Source of the DNA: an uncultured Lachnospiraceae bacterium
GTDB taxonomy: Bacteria > Bacillota > Clostridia > Lachnospirales > Lachnospiraceae
DNA: 63,978 bases
Reading direction: 5' to 3'
Assembly: GCA_947625465.1 (NCBI GenBank)
Contig: CANQOK010000008.1
Coordinates: 1 to 63,978, forward strand
The translations under genes and the position numbers were made by a program. Below, piece by piece: positions 44,274 to 53,760 of the stretch. Numbering within the stretch: the first letter of the stretch is position 1; the number at the start of each line of letters is the position of its first letter. Under the pieces are notes generated by a model, which saw nothing but the letters and a program-made list of their open reading frames with translations, was not told the DNA's origin and ran no database searches.

Positions 44274-46016
44274 TCATACGCTTTCAAACTGAGCCTGATA
44301 CAGCTGATGGTAAAATCCGCCTGCTGCCATCAGGCTTTTATGTGTCCCCTGCTCTACTACCTGTCCGCCGCGCATCACCAGAATATGATTTGCTGACCGG
44401 ATCGTAGACAGGCGATGAGCGATCACAAAACAGGTTTTGTCTTTCATCAGCTCCCGCATTGCCGCCTGGATCTGCTGCTCTGTCTGCGTATCCACATTGG
44501 AGGTGGCTTCATCCAGGATCAGCATATGGGCGTCCAGCAGCATGGCCCTGGCAATGGTCAGCAGCTGCTTCTGCCCCTTGGATATGCTGGTTCCGTTATC
44601 GGAAAGGATCGTCTGATATCCCTGCGGCAGTCTGGAAATATAGGAGTGGATCCTTGCCGCTTTCGCCGCCTTCACCACCTCTTCCATGGCTGCGTCCGGT
44701 TTTCCGTATGCGATATTATCGAAAATGGTTCCATGGAACAGCCAGGTATCCTGCAAAACCATGGTGTACGCCCGTCTCAGGGAGTCCCGTGTCAGATTCC
44801 GGACATTCTGCCCGTCTACAAGTACTGCTCCCCTGTCAACATCATAAAACCGCATCAGCAGATTGATGATCGTGGTTTTTCCCGCACCGGTGGGACCTAC
44901 AATGGCCGTCAGCGAACCCGGTTCTGCCGTCATGCTGAAATCTCGGATAATGGGATTGCCCGGTATATAGGAAAAGTCCACATGTTCTAACTCCACGCGT
45001 CCCTTCACATCCGTAAGAGCAACCGCATCCGGCGCATCCGCCTTTTCCGGCTGCGCGTCGATCAGTCCGAATACACGCTCCGCAGCGGCAAACGCACTTT
45101 GCAGCTCCGCAATGATATTCGCCACCTCGTTGATCGGTCCTGAAAATTTACGGGAATACTGTACAAAGCTGGAAAGATCACCAATCCGGATATCGCCGTG
45201 CAGAAACAGCAGCGCTCCGAATACACAGACCAGCGTCAGGGAAATATTGTTGATAAAATTGACTGCCGGGCCTGTAACCGTACCGTTTGCCTCAGCCTTT
45301 GTATAGGCGTCCACAGCCGTCTGATTTTTCTCGTCAAATTTGCCCAGTACTGCTTCTTCCCTTCCATACGCGCGGATCGTTTTCTGTCCGGACAGCATCT
45401 CCTCTGCAAACCCGTTTAACTCACCCAGTCTGGCGCTGCGCTGCCGGAACATGGGGCGCACCCGGTTTGCCAGCCAGCGGGTAAAAAAAGCCGTCGCCGG
45501 AATCGTAAACAGGAAAATGACAACCAGTTTCGGCGCAATCGTCACCATCATCACAAAGGATACCACTACTGTGATCGCGCTCTGTAAAATCTGCAGCAGA
45601 TCTGAAGACATAGACTGATTAACCGTATCCACGTCATAGGTCACGATACTGATGATATTTCCGGTCTGGTACTGATCATAAAAGCTGACCGGAAGAGATG
45701 CCATATTTTCAAAAATATCATGCCGCATCTGTTTGGATATCTTTTTGGAAAGCCGGATCATGACCGCATTCAGCAGATATGTAAAAACAGAGGACAGCAG
45801 ATAAAATACGATCATCAGGATCACACACCGGCAAACGGTGTCAAAATCCACCTCTCCCTTTCCCAGATCGATGGCATTGATGGCTTCTCCGGAAAGCTTG
45901 GGGCCGTATAGCGCAAGCAGGCTGCCGGATACGGACAAAACCAGAGAAAGGATGAGCGACAGCCGGTTTCGTCCCATATACTGCCAGAGCCGTAAAAGTA
46001 ATTTTCGTTTCGACAT
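44274..46016 (-). CDS. ABC exporter half-transporter, subunit 2
   Basis: A 580-aa type IV ABC exporter with six transmembrane helices (about 15-310) and a C-terminal ATPase. Walker A GPTGAGKTTI, Walker B LILDEATSNVD with the catalytic Glu intact, but the signature reads ISKGQ instead of LSGGQ. It overlaps its partner gene by one base. Together they form a heterodimer like TM287/288, with one degenerate nucleotide site. Drug, peptide or lipid export are all possible. Confidence 0.93.
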   Translation of the reverse strand: MSKRKLLLRLWQYMGRNRLSLILSLVLSVSGSLLALYGPKLSGEAINAIDLGKGEVDFDTVCRCVILMIVFYLLSSVFTYLLNAVMIRLSKKISKQMRHDIFENMASLPVSFYDQYQTGNIISIVTYDVDTVNQSMSSDLLQILQSAITVVVSFVMMVTIAPKLVVIFLFTIPATAFFTRWLANRVRPMFRQRSARLGELNGFAEEMLSGQKTIRAYGREEAVLGKFDEKNQTAVDAYTKAEANGTVTGPAVNFINNISLTLVCVFGALLFLHGDIRIGDLSSFVQYSRKFSGPINEVANIIAELQSAFAAAERVFGLIDAQPEKADAPDAVALTDVKGRVELEHVDFSYIPGNPIIRDFSMTAEPGSLTAIVGPTGAGKTTIINLLMRFYDVDRGAVLVDGQNVRNLTRDSLRRAYTMVLQDTWLFHGTIFDNIAYGKPDAAMEEVVKAAKAARIHSYISRLPQGYQTILSDNGTSISKGQKQLLTIARAMLLDAHMLILDEATSNVDTQTEQQIQAAMRELMKDKTCFVIAHRLSTIRSANHILVMRGGQVVEQGTHKSLMAAGGFYHQLYQAQFESV

Positions 46017-47743
46017 TACGCCAACTCCTTCCCTTCCCCCATCTGTGAGCGGGCAATAGTTTGATATTCTTCACAAGTCCGCATCAGTTCTTCATGGGTT
46101 CCGTAACCGATCGTTTTCCCATCCGACAAGACCAGTATGCGGGTGCACTGCCGAATGGAACTGATTCTCTGCGCCACCAGAATGGTTGTGGCATCCTTAT
46201 AATTCCTGTGCAATACCTTCCGCAACTGGGCATCCGTACGGTAATCCAGCGCAGAAGAAGCATCGTCCAGCAATAAGATCTCCGGTCTGGACGCCAGCGC
46301 ACGCGCAATCAGCAGACGCTGCTTCTGCCCGCCGGAAAGATTATTTCCCCGGACTGCCACAGGCGCCTCCATTCCCTGCGCGCGGTTGTGAATAAACTCC
46401 GCTGCCTGCGCATCCGCAGCGGCCGTTTCCATATTTTCCTCAGTGACTTCCCGGAAAAACCGGATATTGTCTTTCATGGTTCCTTCCATGACAAAGTCAT
46501 TCTGAAATACCACGCCGAATTTTGCGCGGAGCGTATCCGGCGTATAAGCACGGATATCTTTTCCATCGATCAGGATTGTTCCCTCCTGCGGATCGTAAAA
46601 GCGCATAAGCAGATTTAAGACCGTAGATTTCCCCGCGCCGGTTTCCCCCAGAATACCAAGACTTTCTCCCCGTTTCAATTCAAAACTCAGGTGCTGCAGA
46701 TTGGCTCCGATTCCCGTATAGGAAAAAGTCACATCCCGAAATACGATATGCGCCGGCTGTTCTTCTTTCCGCTCATCTTCTCCTGTAATCGGAATCAGAT
46801 CCGCAGGCAGCGCCAGAACATCTGCAACCCGGTGTGCACTGGCTTCTCCTTTTGACCACATGATAAAAATACGGGTAACGCCCAGCATGGCATTCGAGAT
46901 CATGACGAAATACTGTAAAAAAGCAATAATAACACCGCTCTGACAATTTCCCGCGTTTACCCGGAACGCGCCGACCAGCACGACCAGAGTAAGTCCCAGA
47001 TTCAGCACCAGTGACGTGGAAGGATTCGTGATCGCCGTGATCATTCCGGCCTTCTGGTCGATCCGGGTCAGTTCACTGTTGACGCCGTCAAACCGCTTCT
47101 TTTCATAATCGGTTTTGCTCAGCGCCTTGATCACGCGGACTCCGGTAATATTTTCCTGCAGCACCCGTACGACTCCATCCAGCACCGTCTGCTCTTCTTT
47201 ATACAGGGGTACGCTCTTTTTGGTAACCACATACACAATGATTCCGATCAGCGGCAGCATTGCGATCAGGATCAGCGCCAGAGTCATATCCATACTGACC
47301 ATCATGAGTACACCGCCCAGCAGCAGGATCGGGGCCCGGACTCCCAGACGCTGCATTCTGGCCAGCAGCTGGTTAATATTATAAGTATCGCTGGTAAGCC
47401 GCGATTCCGCAGAAGATATTGTCAGTTCATCCATCTGTCTGGCGGACAGGTATTCCAGCTTTTCAAAGAGATCATGTCTCAGCTTCCGGGTAATCCGGCC
47501 GGAGCTGACTGCCGACATCCGGTTTGCTCCCACATTGGCGGCCAGACAGCCTGCAGCACAAAAAAACATCAGGCCGCCATATAGGAAAATACTGCCCATG
47601 GCCCCTGCCGGCACAACATCGTCCAGGATCACTTCCATAAAATAGGGAATCAGCAGTTCCAGTACAGCGCCCAGCAGCTTAATCCCCATTGTCAAAACCA
47701 TATACCAGATATACGGTTTTATGTATCGGCCCAGTTTTTCCAT
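46016..47743 (-). CDS. ABC exporter half-transporter, subunit 1
   Basis: A 575-aa partner of the next gene. It has six transmembrane helices and an ATPase with Walker A GETGAGKSTV and a canonical LSGGQ signature, but Walker B reads LLLDDASSALD, with Asp in place of the catalytic Glu. The degenerate site would thus be formed by this subunit's Walker motifs and the ISKGQ of subunit 2, while the other site is canonical. First in the two-gene unit. Confidence 0.93.
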   Translation of the reverse strand: MEKLGRYIKPYIWYMVLTMGIKLLGAVLELLIPYFMEVILDDVVPAGAMGSIFLYGGLMFFCAAGCLAANVGANRMSAVSSGRITRKLRHDLFEKLEYLSARQMDELTISSAESRLTSDTYNINQLLARMQRLGVRAPILLLGGVLMMVSMDMTLALILIAMLPLIGIIVYVVTKKSVPLYKEEQTVLDGVVRVLQENITGVRVIKALSKTDYEKKRFDGVNSELTRIDQKAGMITAITNPSTSLVLNLGLTLVVLVGAFRVNAGNCQSGVIIAFLQYFVMISNAMLGVTRIFIMWSKGEASAHRVADVLALPADLIPITGEDERKEEQPAHIVFRDVTFSYTGIGANLQHLSFELKRGESLGILGETGAGKSTVLNLLMRFYDPQEGTILIDGKDIRAYTPDTLRAKFGVVFQNDFVMEGTMKDNIRFFREVTEENMETAAADAQAAEFIHNRAQGMEAPVAVRGNNLSGGQKQRLLIARALASRPEILLLDDASSALDYRTDAQLRKVLHRNYKDATTILVAQRISSIRQCTRILVLSDGKTIGYGTHEELMRTCEEYQTIARSQMGEGKELA

Positions 47744-47849
47744 CTGTAATCCCTTTCCGTCCGTTATATCTCACTGTTTATCAGACAACAATAGGTCTGC
47801 CCTCCGGGTTCTTATATATTCCGGATGACAGACCCATATTCAAACATTT

Positions 47850-50183
47850 CTACTGAAAATTAGTTTCCTTTAATACGCCCAGATTATCCTTGCTCTTTTT
47901 GGAAAACGCACTGATGATCTTGCCGAAACCGGTGTGTTCGGCGCGTTCGATCGCGTCGTCGATGATTCCTTCTACGCTGCTCTTTTCCAGTCCGCGATTG
48001 ATGCCGTAGACTTCATCGATCTTCGCGTACAGCGCCAGTGTTCCCATCTCATCGATCAGATAGCCGGATTCCTTCGCGTAAGCCTTGGCATAGGCAACCC
48101 ACTCGTGAATATCGTATTCCTTAATGACGATCCGGTTCTCAAACATGGAATCCAGGAACGGATAGGCATTCAGCATATGCTCCATGGTCACCCGCTCATC
48201 CTCCAGGACAACGATCATTTCATCGGTATACCCCTTAAATGTGTCGATCATCTGGCGCATCATCTTCGGATTGATCACGCCTGCGTCCTCGATGATCAGA
48301 TCGCTGCCGATCAGACGCGGCATCGCAGTCAGAATCCCCCGTTTGTTGATGATATTGCCGTTCACCTTGGCAACCTTACGGCCTTTTCTGCCAAGTTCTT
48401 TATTCGCCATTTTGATGAGTTCCAGCGCGATCGTCGTCTTGCCTGACTTCTTCTCACCCATAATGATCACATTATTCCGTTTGGAGGAACCGTCGTTATC
48501 GTTATTCTCCACCAGATTTTTCAGGGTTTTCGCCAGCGCGTACTCCAGGCCCGGTGCTCCCAGATATTCTTTAAATACCTGCCGCTGATCCCAGGTCAGA
48601 CGCAGTTCCTGATCCGGCGTGTCCGGAATATCAAAATCTTCTGTCGTCTTTTCCGCTTCCGGAGTTTTGGACTCCAGCCGTTCTACCAGTTTCAGAACGT
48701 CTTCCTCCTGCTGGGCCTCCTGTTTCTCCCTGCGGATCTTTGCGCGTTCTTCCTCCGACATCAGATCCTGAATCCCCAGTTCATAAATATCTCTATCTTC
48801 ATTTACAGCTGCGGCATCTTCGGGCTCCTGAAGCTGCAGGTTTCCTTCCGCATCCACATCCAGCTTTACCTGAGCCGGATCTTCCGGTTCTTCTTCCGGC
48901 GGAAGATCCAGTTTCGGCAGCGCGCCGGTTCCTTCCTTCACGACGTTGATCGCGCCGTTTACTGTTTCCGAATTCAGGATTCCCTGCGCTTCCAGCTGCT
49001 TTAATATCTCATCGATCGAAAGCTGTCCTGTGATCTGTTTATCCGGCATATGCTTCTGATCTACGTCCATGCTGATCTGTCCGTCCATATCCAGCTTCAG
49101 TTCCGACGACAGCTTGATCTCCGGCAGCGGCTTTTCCTTCGCGAATTGCCTGATGCTGTCCGGCATACTGCCAATCGGATCCGCGTCTCCCTCTTTGGTC
49201 GCGGCGGCCTCTTCGGCCCCCTGTTCGTCCGGTTCCGGGAGTTCCGGAGTATCCGGCTCCTCTGCCTCCGGCGATTCTGTCTGTTCCATCTCCGGCGTTT
49301 CCGAAGCGGGCTGTACCACTTCCGGAGCGGCCGGTTCCGGCGCCTCCCATATCTCTTCCGCAGGCATCTCTGCCGGTGTCTCCGCCGGCTGTTCATTTTC
49401 TGCAGACTCTTCGTCTGCTGCCGACTGCCCGTTCTCCGCAGACTGTCCGTCCGCTTCAGCCTGAACATACTCACCTGCAACCGCCGACTCCATATGAACA
49501 ATGTCATCCATGGACAGACCTACTAAGGCTGCGGTGTTCTGAGAAACATACCCGGTGTTGTGTGCCGGCTCGGTTTCCTCTTCTTCCGGCTCTTCTTCAA
49601 TCGGTTCGTCCGGGACAAGGAGATTGCGCAGTTTTCTTGCTTTCTTCACATAATCGCCCTTCTGGAACCACAGGATCATCTCGTCGCATACGTCGACAGA
49701 CTGCTCTTTCTGCCCGTTTTTCGCATACAGAACCGCAAGCTGGTATGCCCATTTTTCATCCATATCCTCTTCAAATAACTGCTTCAGAATCTCAATCTGC
49801 CTGCTGATATCAGCGCCTTTTGCCTTTTCAAGCCGGTACTGCAGAATCAGTCTTGTGGAATCCTCAGGCGATGACACCTCCAGAAAGTCTTCGTAAAATT
49901 CTTCCGCTTCCTCAAGTTGATTCAGCCGGATCGAAACCGTACACAGCCGATAGGCCAGCTGCCTGCCAAGCGGCGAACGCTCATACGCCAGAAGCAATAC
50001 TTCTTTTTCTTTTTCATATTCTTTGTTCGCTCCATAAACGTTAGCGGCCAGATTCAAAAGTTTTCCCTGCTTGATCCGGTTCCAGTCAAACTCATCTGCG
50101 ATCTCCGCAGCAGACGCGTACTCTCCCTCCTGGGCATAAATCCGCATCTGTTCCAATTTCAGATTCATCTCGTACTTATCCAC
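47850..50183 (-). CDS. TPR-acidic linker-P-loop ATPase protein
   Basis: A 777-aa cytoplasmic protein with an unusual layout. Residues about 1-195 are TPR-like helical repeats (AEEFYEDFLEVSSPED and neighbours). About 195-520 is a low-complexity acidic, Pro/Ala/Glu-rich linker. About 545-777 is an AAA+-like ATPase with Walker A GEKKSGKTTI (about 576), Walker B DLIIEDAG (about 628-635), a sensor-1-like VVLEDE and a lid similar to CbbX/SpoVK-type proteins. The start is GTG with AAGGAG upstream, 14 bases after the recR stop, so it ends the dnaX-ybaB-recR operon, at the position of yaaL in Bacillus. Function unknown. Confidence 0.8.
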   Translation of the reverse strand: MDKYEMNLKLEQMRIYAQEGEYASAAEIADEFDWNRIKQGKLLNLAANVYGANKEYEKEKEVLLLAYERSPLGRQLAYRLCTVSIRLNQLEEAEEFYEDFLEVSSPEDSTRLILQYRLEKAKGADISRQIEILKQLFEEDMDEKWAYQLAVLYAKNGQKEQSVDVCDEMILWFQKGDYVKKARKLRNLLVPDEPIEEEPEEEETEPAHNTGYVSQNTAALVGLSMDDIVHMESAVAGEYVQAEADGQSAENGQSAADEESAENEQPAETPAEMPAEEIWEAPEPAAPEVVQPASETPEMEQTESPEAEEPDTPELPEPDEQGAEEAAATKEGDADPIGSMPDSIRQFAKEKPLPEIKLSSELKLDMDGQISMDVDQKHMPDKQITGQLSIDEILKQLEAQGILNSETVNGAINVVKEGTGALPKLDLPPEEEPEDPAQVKLDVDAEGNLQLQEPEDAAAVNEDRDIYELGIQDLMSEEERAKIRREKQEAQQEEDVLKLVERLESKTPEAEKTTEDFDIPDTPDQELRLTWDQRQVFKEYLGAPGLEYALAKTLKNLVENNDNDGSSKRNNVIIMGEKKSGKTTIALELIKMANKELGRKGRKVAKVNGNIINKRGILTAMPRLIGSDLIIEDAGVINPKMMRQMIDTFKGYTDEMIVVLEDERVTMEHMLNAYPFLDSMFENRIVIKEYDIHEWVAYAKAYAKESGYLIDEMGTLALYAKIDEVYGINRGLEKSSVEGIIDDAIERAEHTGFGKIISAFSKKSKDNLGVLKETNFQ

Positions 50184-50197
50184 GTTTTTTCTCCTTA

Positions 50198-50794
50198 CTA
50201 TAACTGTGTTCTGCCTTCCAGGGCACGCAACAAAGTGACTTCATCTATATTTTCCAGATCGCCGCCTACCGGGACGCCGCTGGCAATTCTGCTCACTTTG
50301 ATCCCAATGGGCTTGATCAGCTTGCTGATATACATGGCGGTTGTCTCACCTTCCAGGCTGGAATTCGTGGCAATAATGACTTCCTCCACGTCCTGCTTCA
50401 GCCGCTCCAGCAGCTCTCGAATCTTTATTTCATTCGGGCCGATTCCCAGCATCGGGGAAATGGCGCCGTGAAGTACATGATAAACACCCTCATATTTTCC
50501 TGTTTTTTCATATGCAGCCAGATCCCTTGTGGTCTCCACCACCATGATCATCTTGTGATTCCGTCCGGGATTTCTGCAGATCGGGCACTGCGTATCATCA
50601 GTCAAGGTGAAACAGGTCTCACAGTAATGGATCTTCTCTTTGGCGTCGATCATAGCCTCCGCAAGCTGTCTGACCTGTTCCTCCGGCATGCCGATAATGT
50701 GAAATGCCAGCCGTGCCGCAGTCTTTGCGCCAATCCCCGGCAGTCCGCTTAATGCCTCTATCAGTTTACCTATATTTCCGCTGTAATATTCCAT
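50198..50794 (-). CDS. recR: Recombination protein RecR
   Basis: With RecO loads RecA at gaps in DNA. The 198-aa protein has an N-terminal helix-hairpin-helix (LSGLPGIGAKTAARLAFHI), a four-Cys zinc finger (CETCFTLTDDTQCPIC), the Toprim motif (VVETTRDLAAYEKTGKYEGV then ATNSSLEGE) and a C-terminal Walker-like tail. Length is exact for the family. Part of the dnaX-ybaB-recR operon. Confidence 0.97.
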   Translation of the reverse strand: MEYYSGNIGKLIEALSGLPGIGAKTAARLAFHIIGMPEEQVRQLAEAMIDAKEKIHYCETCFTLTDDTQCPICRNPGRNHKMIMVVETTRDLAAYEKTGKYEGVYHVLHGAISPMLGIGPNEIKIRELLERLKQDVEEVIIATNSSLEGETTAMYISKLIKPIGIKVSRIASGVPVGGDLENIDEVTLLRALEGRTQL

Positions 50795-50830
50795 AGGATG
50801 CTCCTGTTTTCCACATTCTTCAAATATCTG

Positions 50831-51178
50831 CTAGAACGGGAAGCCGCCTCCCATACCGCCGGTTATCTTTGCCATTTTTTTCTGGCTTTCTTCTTCCATC
50901 GCGCGCAGCGCTTCATTGGTAGCCGCCATAATCAGATCCTGCAGCATCTCGATATCATCCGGATCCACAATCTCTTCCGTCAGCTTTACAGAGGTTACTT
51001 CCTTTTTACCGGATACCGTAACCTCTACCGCGCCGCCTCCGGCTGTCGCGGTATAACTGGACTCTTCCAGCTCTTTCGTGGTTTCTTCCATCTGGCGCTG
51101 CATCCTCTGGGCCTGCTTCATCAGATTCGCCATATTGCCCGGCATCGCACCGCCCGGATATCCTCCTCGTTTCGCCAT
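50831..51178 (-). CDS. ybaB: YbaB/EbfC nucleoid-associated protein
   Basis: A 115-aa DNA-binding protein. The N-terminus is Gly/Met-rich (GGYPGGAMPGNMANLMKQAQ), followed by the family's helix-strand core (MEETTKELEESSY, VEVTVSGKKEVTSVKL, DDIEMLQDLIMAATNEAL). Its ATG is one base after the dnaX stop, and GGAGG lies in the end of dnaX, so translation is coupled. Confidence 0.95.
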   Translation of the reverse strand: MAKRGGYPGGAMPGNMANLMKQAQRMQRQMEETTKELEESSYTATAGGGAVEVTVSGKKEVTSVKLTEEIVDPDDIEMLQDLIMAATNEALRAMEEESQKKMAKITGGMGGGFPF

Positions 51179-51179
51179 T

Positions 51180-52766
51180 TTAAAAATCCTCCTCTTCTAT
51201 CTCAAAGTGTATATGTCTTTTGATTTCCGTATAATTATCTTCAAACCGCTCTCCTGACAGCAGCTGCTCCATCCGCACATGAATCTCTTTTCCTGTCACC
51301 GCAGCAATCGCCTCTTCGATCTGTTTTTCTCCATTTCTCTTCTTAACCATATCAAAACAGGTCCCGTCTTCAAAGACAAGCAGAAGCGTATCTTCGCCTT
51401 CCACACTGAATTGTATATGGCGCAGATAGAAGACCAGCATTTTATCAATCTCCGCCAGGATCCGGTTCCACTGATCCACCACATTCTGTACGTCCGCCGG
51501 TACGGGACGCTCCGGTTTTTTCTTCACCGGCTTTGAAAGCTTCTGTTCGGAATTCTGTCCGGCTCCCTCTTCCGATCCTGCCGCCGGAATATCGTTCCGG
51601 ACTGCCACAACGCCTTCCGCCAGCTGTCTCTCCATATCCTCCATCCGCTGCAGCAGGGATTCCATATCCTGTTCCATGGAAGGGCGCATCATTTTAATCA
51701 GCGCGATCTCTACAAAAACCCGCTTTGAAGATGTGAATTTGATCTGGTTAGAGAGCTCCGACAAAATCCGGATGTAGCGCATCACCGTACTCTCACTGAT
51801 CCGGCCGGCTTCCGCCTTCATGACCTCCAGCCGTTCCGCAGACACATCCAAAAATGTCTCCGCGTCCGCTCCGGTTCCAATCAGCATCAGATTCCGCAGA
51901 TACCAGGTAAAATCCAGAACAAACTGCCCCAGTTCCCGGCCCTGCATCACGACTTCTTCGATCAATTTCATAGCTCCGGCCACATCCCGGTCGGTTACCG
52001 TCTCTAATAACCGGCTGAATACGCCGGTATCTACCGCTCCCAGTACATCCAGTACATGTGCATAAGTCAGTTTCTCATTCATATAAAAGGCAGCGCACTG
52101 ATCCAACAGACTCTGGGCGTCCCGCATGGCGCCGTCCGCCTGCCGGGCAATATAGCGCAGCGCCTTGTCTTCCACATCCATTCCCTCTGCGGCAGCCAGT
52201 TCTTTCAGACGTTCCGTAATCGTATCCACCGAGATCCGCTTAAAGTCATAGCGCTGGCACCTGGACAGGATCGTAACCGGAATCCGGTGCGCCTCGGTCG
52301 TCGCCAATATGAAGATCACATAAGAAGGCGGCTCTTCCAGCGTCTTTAACAGTGCGTTAAACGCGCCGATGGAGAGCATATGCACCTCGTCGATGATATA
52401 GACCTTATATTTTCCCACAGTCGGAGAGTAGGCAACCTCATCCCGGATCTGCCGGATACTGTCTACGCCGTTATTCGAAGCCGCGTCGATCTCGATCACA
52501 TTCATGGAGCTGCCGTCCGCAATCGCTCTGCAGCTTTCACATTCATTGCATGGACTGCCTCCGATGGGATGTTCGCAGTTTACGGCTTTGGCAAAAATCT
52601 TCGCCACACTGGTCTTACCGGTTCCTCTTGTCCCGCAGAACAGATAAGCATGTCCGATCCGGCCCGCCGCGATCTGATTCTTCAGTGTTTTTACGATATG
52701 CTGCTGTCCTTTGACTTCTTCAAACGTCTTAGGCCGGAATTTCCGGTATAATGCAGTGTACGCCAT
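51180..52766 (-). CDS. dnaX: DNA polymerase III gamma/tau subunit
   Basis: Clamp-loader ATPase, 528 aa. It has YRKFRPKTFEEVKGQQHIV, Walker A GTRGTGKTS, the zinc-site cysteines in CEHPIGGSPCNECESC, DEVHMLS and the sensor-1 arginine-finger SRCQRYDF. The C-terminal half (about 370-528) is the tau-like region with a linker at about 395-425. I chose the ATG at 52766 (GGAG upstream) over one 20 codons earlier. I saw no programmed-frameshift heptamer like that of enteric dnaX. Confidence 0.95.
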   Translation of the reverse strand: MAYTALYRKFRPKTFEEVKGQQHIVKTLKNQIAAGRIGHAYLFCGTRGTGKTSVAKIFAKAVNCEHPIGGSPCNECESCRAIADGSSMNVIEIDAASNNGVDSIRQIRDEVAYSPTVGKYKVYIIDEVHMLSIGAFNALLKTLEEPPSYVIFILATTEAHRIPVTILSRCQRYDFKRISVDTITERLKELAAAEGMDVEDKALRYIARQADGAMRDAQSLLDQCAAFYMNEKLTYAHVLDVLGAVDTGVFSRLLETVTDRDVAGAMKLIEEVVMQGRELGQFVLDFTWYLRNLMLIGTGADAETFLDVSAERLEVMKAEAGRISESTVMRYIRILSELSNQIKFTSSKRVFVEIALIKMMRPSMEQDMESLLQRMEDMERQLAEGVVAVRNDIPAAGSEEGAGQNSEQKLSKPVKKKPERPVPADVQNVVDQWNRILAEIDKMLVFYLRHIQFSVEGEDTLLLVFEDGTCFDMVKKRNGEKQIEEAIAAVTGKEIHVRMEQLLSGERFEDNYTEIKRHIHFEIEEEDF

Positions 52767-52835
52767 CCCTATCTCCATTCTGTTATCAACTTTTCTTATT
52801 ATATACCATATTGAAAAGATAAACAAGATAAAAAA

Positions 52836-53099
52836 TCCGCACGTTTTGCGTTGTACCTACCCCATAAGCGTTACCTTGGCAGTTAGCTCAGTCCAGGCGC
52901 CCTCACGGCACACAGAAGGTTCCACTTAGTGCTGCTCCATTCCTGACCTGACACGGTTCATGGATTCCTGTTGCGTAAGACCCAAACGTCATCGCCACTT
53001 ACCAAGGGCAGCCCTACAGGCATAGATCCGAAACAAAACATCACCCCTGCTAGAGCGGATTGCAGGTACAGGGCACCGCTAACTCCCCGGCTGTGCGGA
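52836..53099 (-). ncRNA. ffs: Signal recognition particle RNA, large type
   Basis: On the minus strand the conserved domain IV appears as GTCAGGTCAGGAATGGAGCA, with the flanking Alu-domain GAGTTAGCGGTGCCCTGTA and the closing TGAGCTAACTGCC. TCCGCAC at the 5' end pairs with GTGCGGA at the 3' end, followed by T6 (52830-52835), giving about 264 nt, as in other Clostridia. It lies between tadA and dnaX, the same order as scr in Bacillus subtilis. Exact ends are estimated. Confidence 0.95.
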
Positions 53100-53154
53100 A
53101 ATATGTTGACAATTTAAAATTGAAAATGCGCAGGATTCTTTCCCGCAAGTCCTA

Positions 53155-53183
53155 ATTATAAAATAGGACTCAGGTTTTGTCAA
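53155..53183 (-). promoter_or_regulatory. Consensus sigma-A promoter of SRP RNA
   Basis: On the minus strand perfect TTGACA (53178-53183), 17-base spacer and perfect TATAAT (53155-53160). The -35 overlaps the tadA stop. About 50 bases separate the expected start site from the SRP RNA 5' end. Confidence 0.9.
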
Positions 53184-53650
53184 CCGTTCTTCTTGCTGCG
53201 CTCCCGCAGCTCTTTAAAAAATGAGGTCAGCATCTCGCTGCAGCTTTCCCCCAGTAACCCCCGTTCAATCTCCACCTGATGGTTAAAGGCGTCTACCTGC
53301 AGCAGATTCATAATACTGCCGGCGCAGCCCGCCTTCGGATTGTCGCACCCGATGTATACCTTTCGGATCCTCGCCTGCACGATCGCGCCGGAACACATCT
53401 GACAGGGTTCCAGCGTCACATACATTTCGCAGTCATCCAAACGCCAGTCTCCCATCGTCCTGCTTGCTTTGCGGATCGCGTTGAGTTCCGCATGGGACAG
53501 TGTATTCTTATCCGCTTTCCTGCGGTTGTAGCCCCTCCCTATGATCTTATCCTGATAAACGATCACGCAGCCGATAGGGACTTCTCCAATGGCTAACGCC
53601 CGCTTCGCCTGCCGGATCGCCTCTTTCATATATCTTTCTTCTCTGGTCAT
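53180..53650 (-). CDS. tadA: tRNA-specific adenosine deaminase
   Basis: Makes inosine at the wobble position of tRNA-Arg(ACG). The 156-aa deaminase has the zinc and catalytic motif SHAELNAIRKA (HAE) and PCQMCSGAI (PCxxC), and the EVPIGCVIVYQD strand. Length is normal. Its ribosome-binding GGAG lies inside a small hairpin (53655-53667) four bases before the ATG. Confidence 0.95.
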   Translation of the reverse strand: MTREERYMKEAIRQAKRALAIGEVPIGCVIVYQDKIIGRGYNRRKADKNTLSHAELNAIRKASRTMGDWRLDDCEMYVTLEPCQMCSGAIVQARIRKVYIGCDNPKAGCAGSIMNLLQVDAFNHQVEIERGLLGESCSEMLTSFFKELRERSKKNG

Positions 53651-53654
53651 ATTT

Positions 53655-53667
53655 CTCCATTCCGGAG
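53655..53667 (-). promoter_or_regulatory. Hairpin carrying the tadA Shine-Dalgarno
   Basis: On the minus strand CTCCGGAATGGAG; compared with the malQ copy one C is changed to T, giving a G-U pair that keeps the 5-bp stem. The GGAG arm is 4 bases before the ATG. Confidence 0.5.
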
Positions 53668-53760
53668 CGTCTTACTGATGATCCGGTCTCCGTAAAAAAT
53701 ATTTCTCAAACAAGCCGATCTGTGTTATACTGAATCTAACAAACCCCTAATGGAGTCATT

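Noticed and set aside
47794-47834. Inverted repeat GGTCTG/CAGACC between the 777-aa gene and the ABC exporter as a terminator
   Set aside because: Short arms, a long loop and no T run on either strand.
51180-52766. Programmed frameshift in dnaX as in enteric bacteria
   Set aside because: No slippery heptamer with a downstream stem was found in the expected region; the 528-aa product looks complete.
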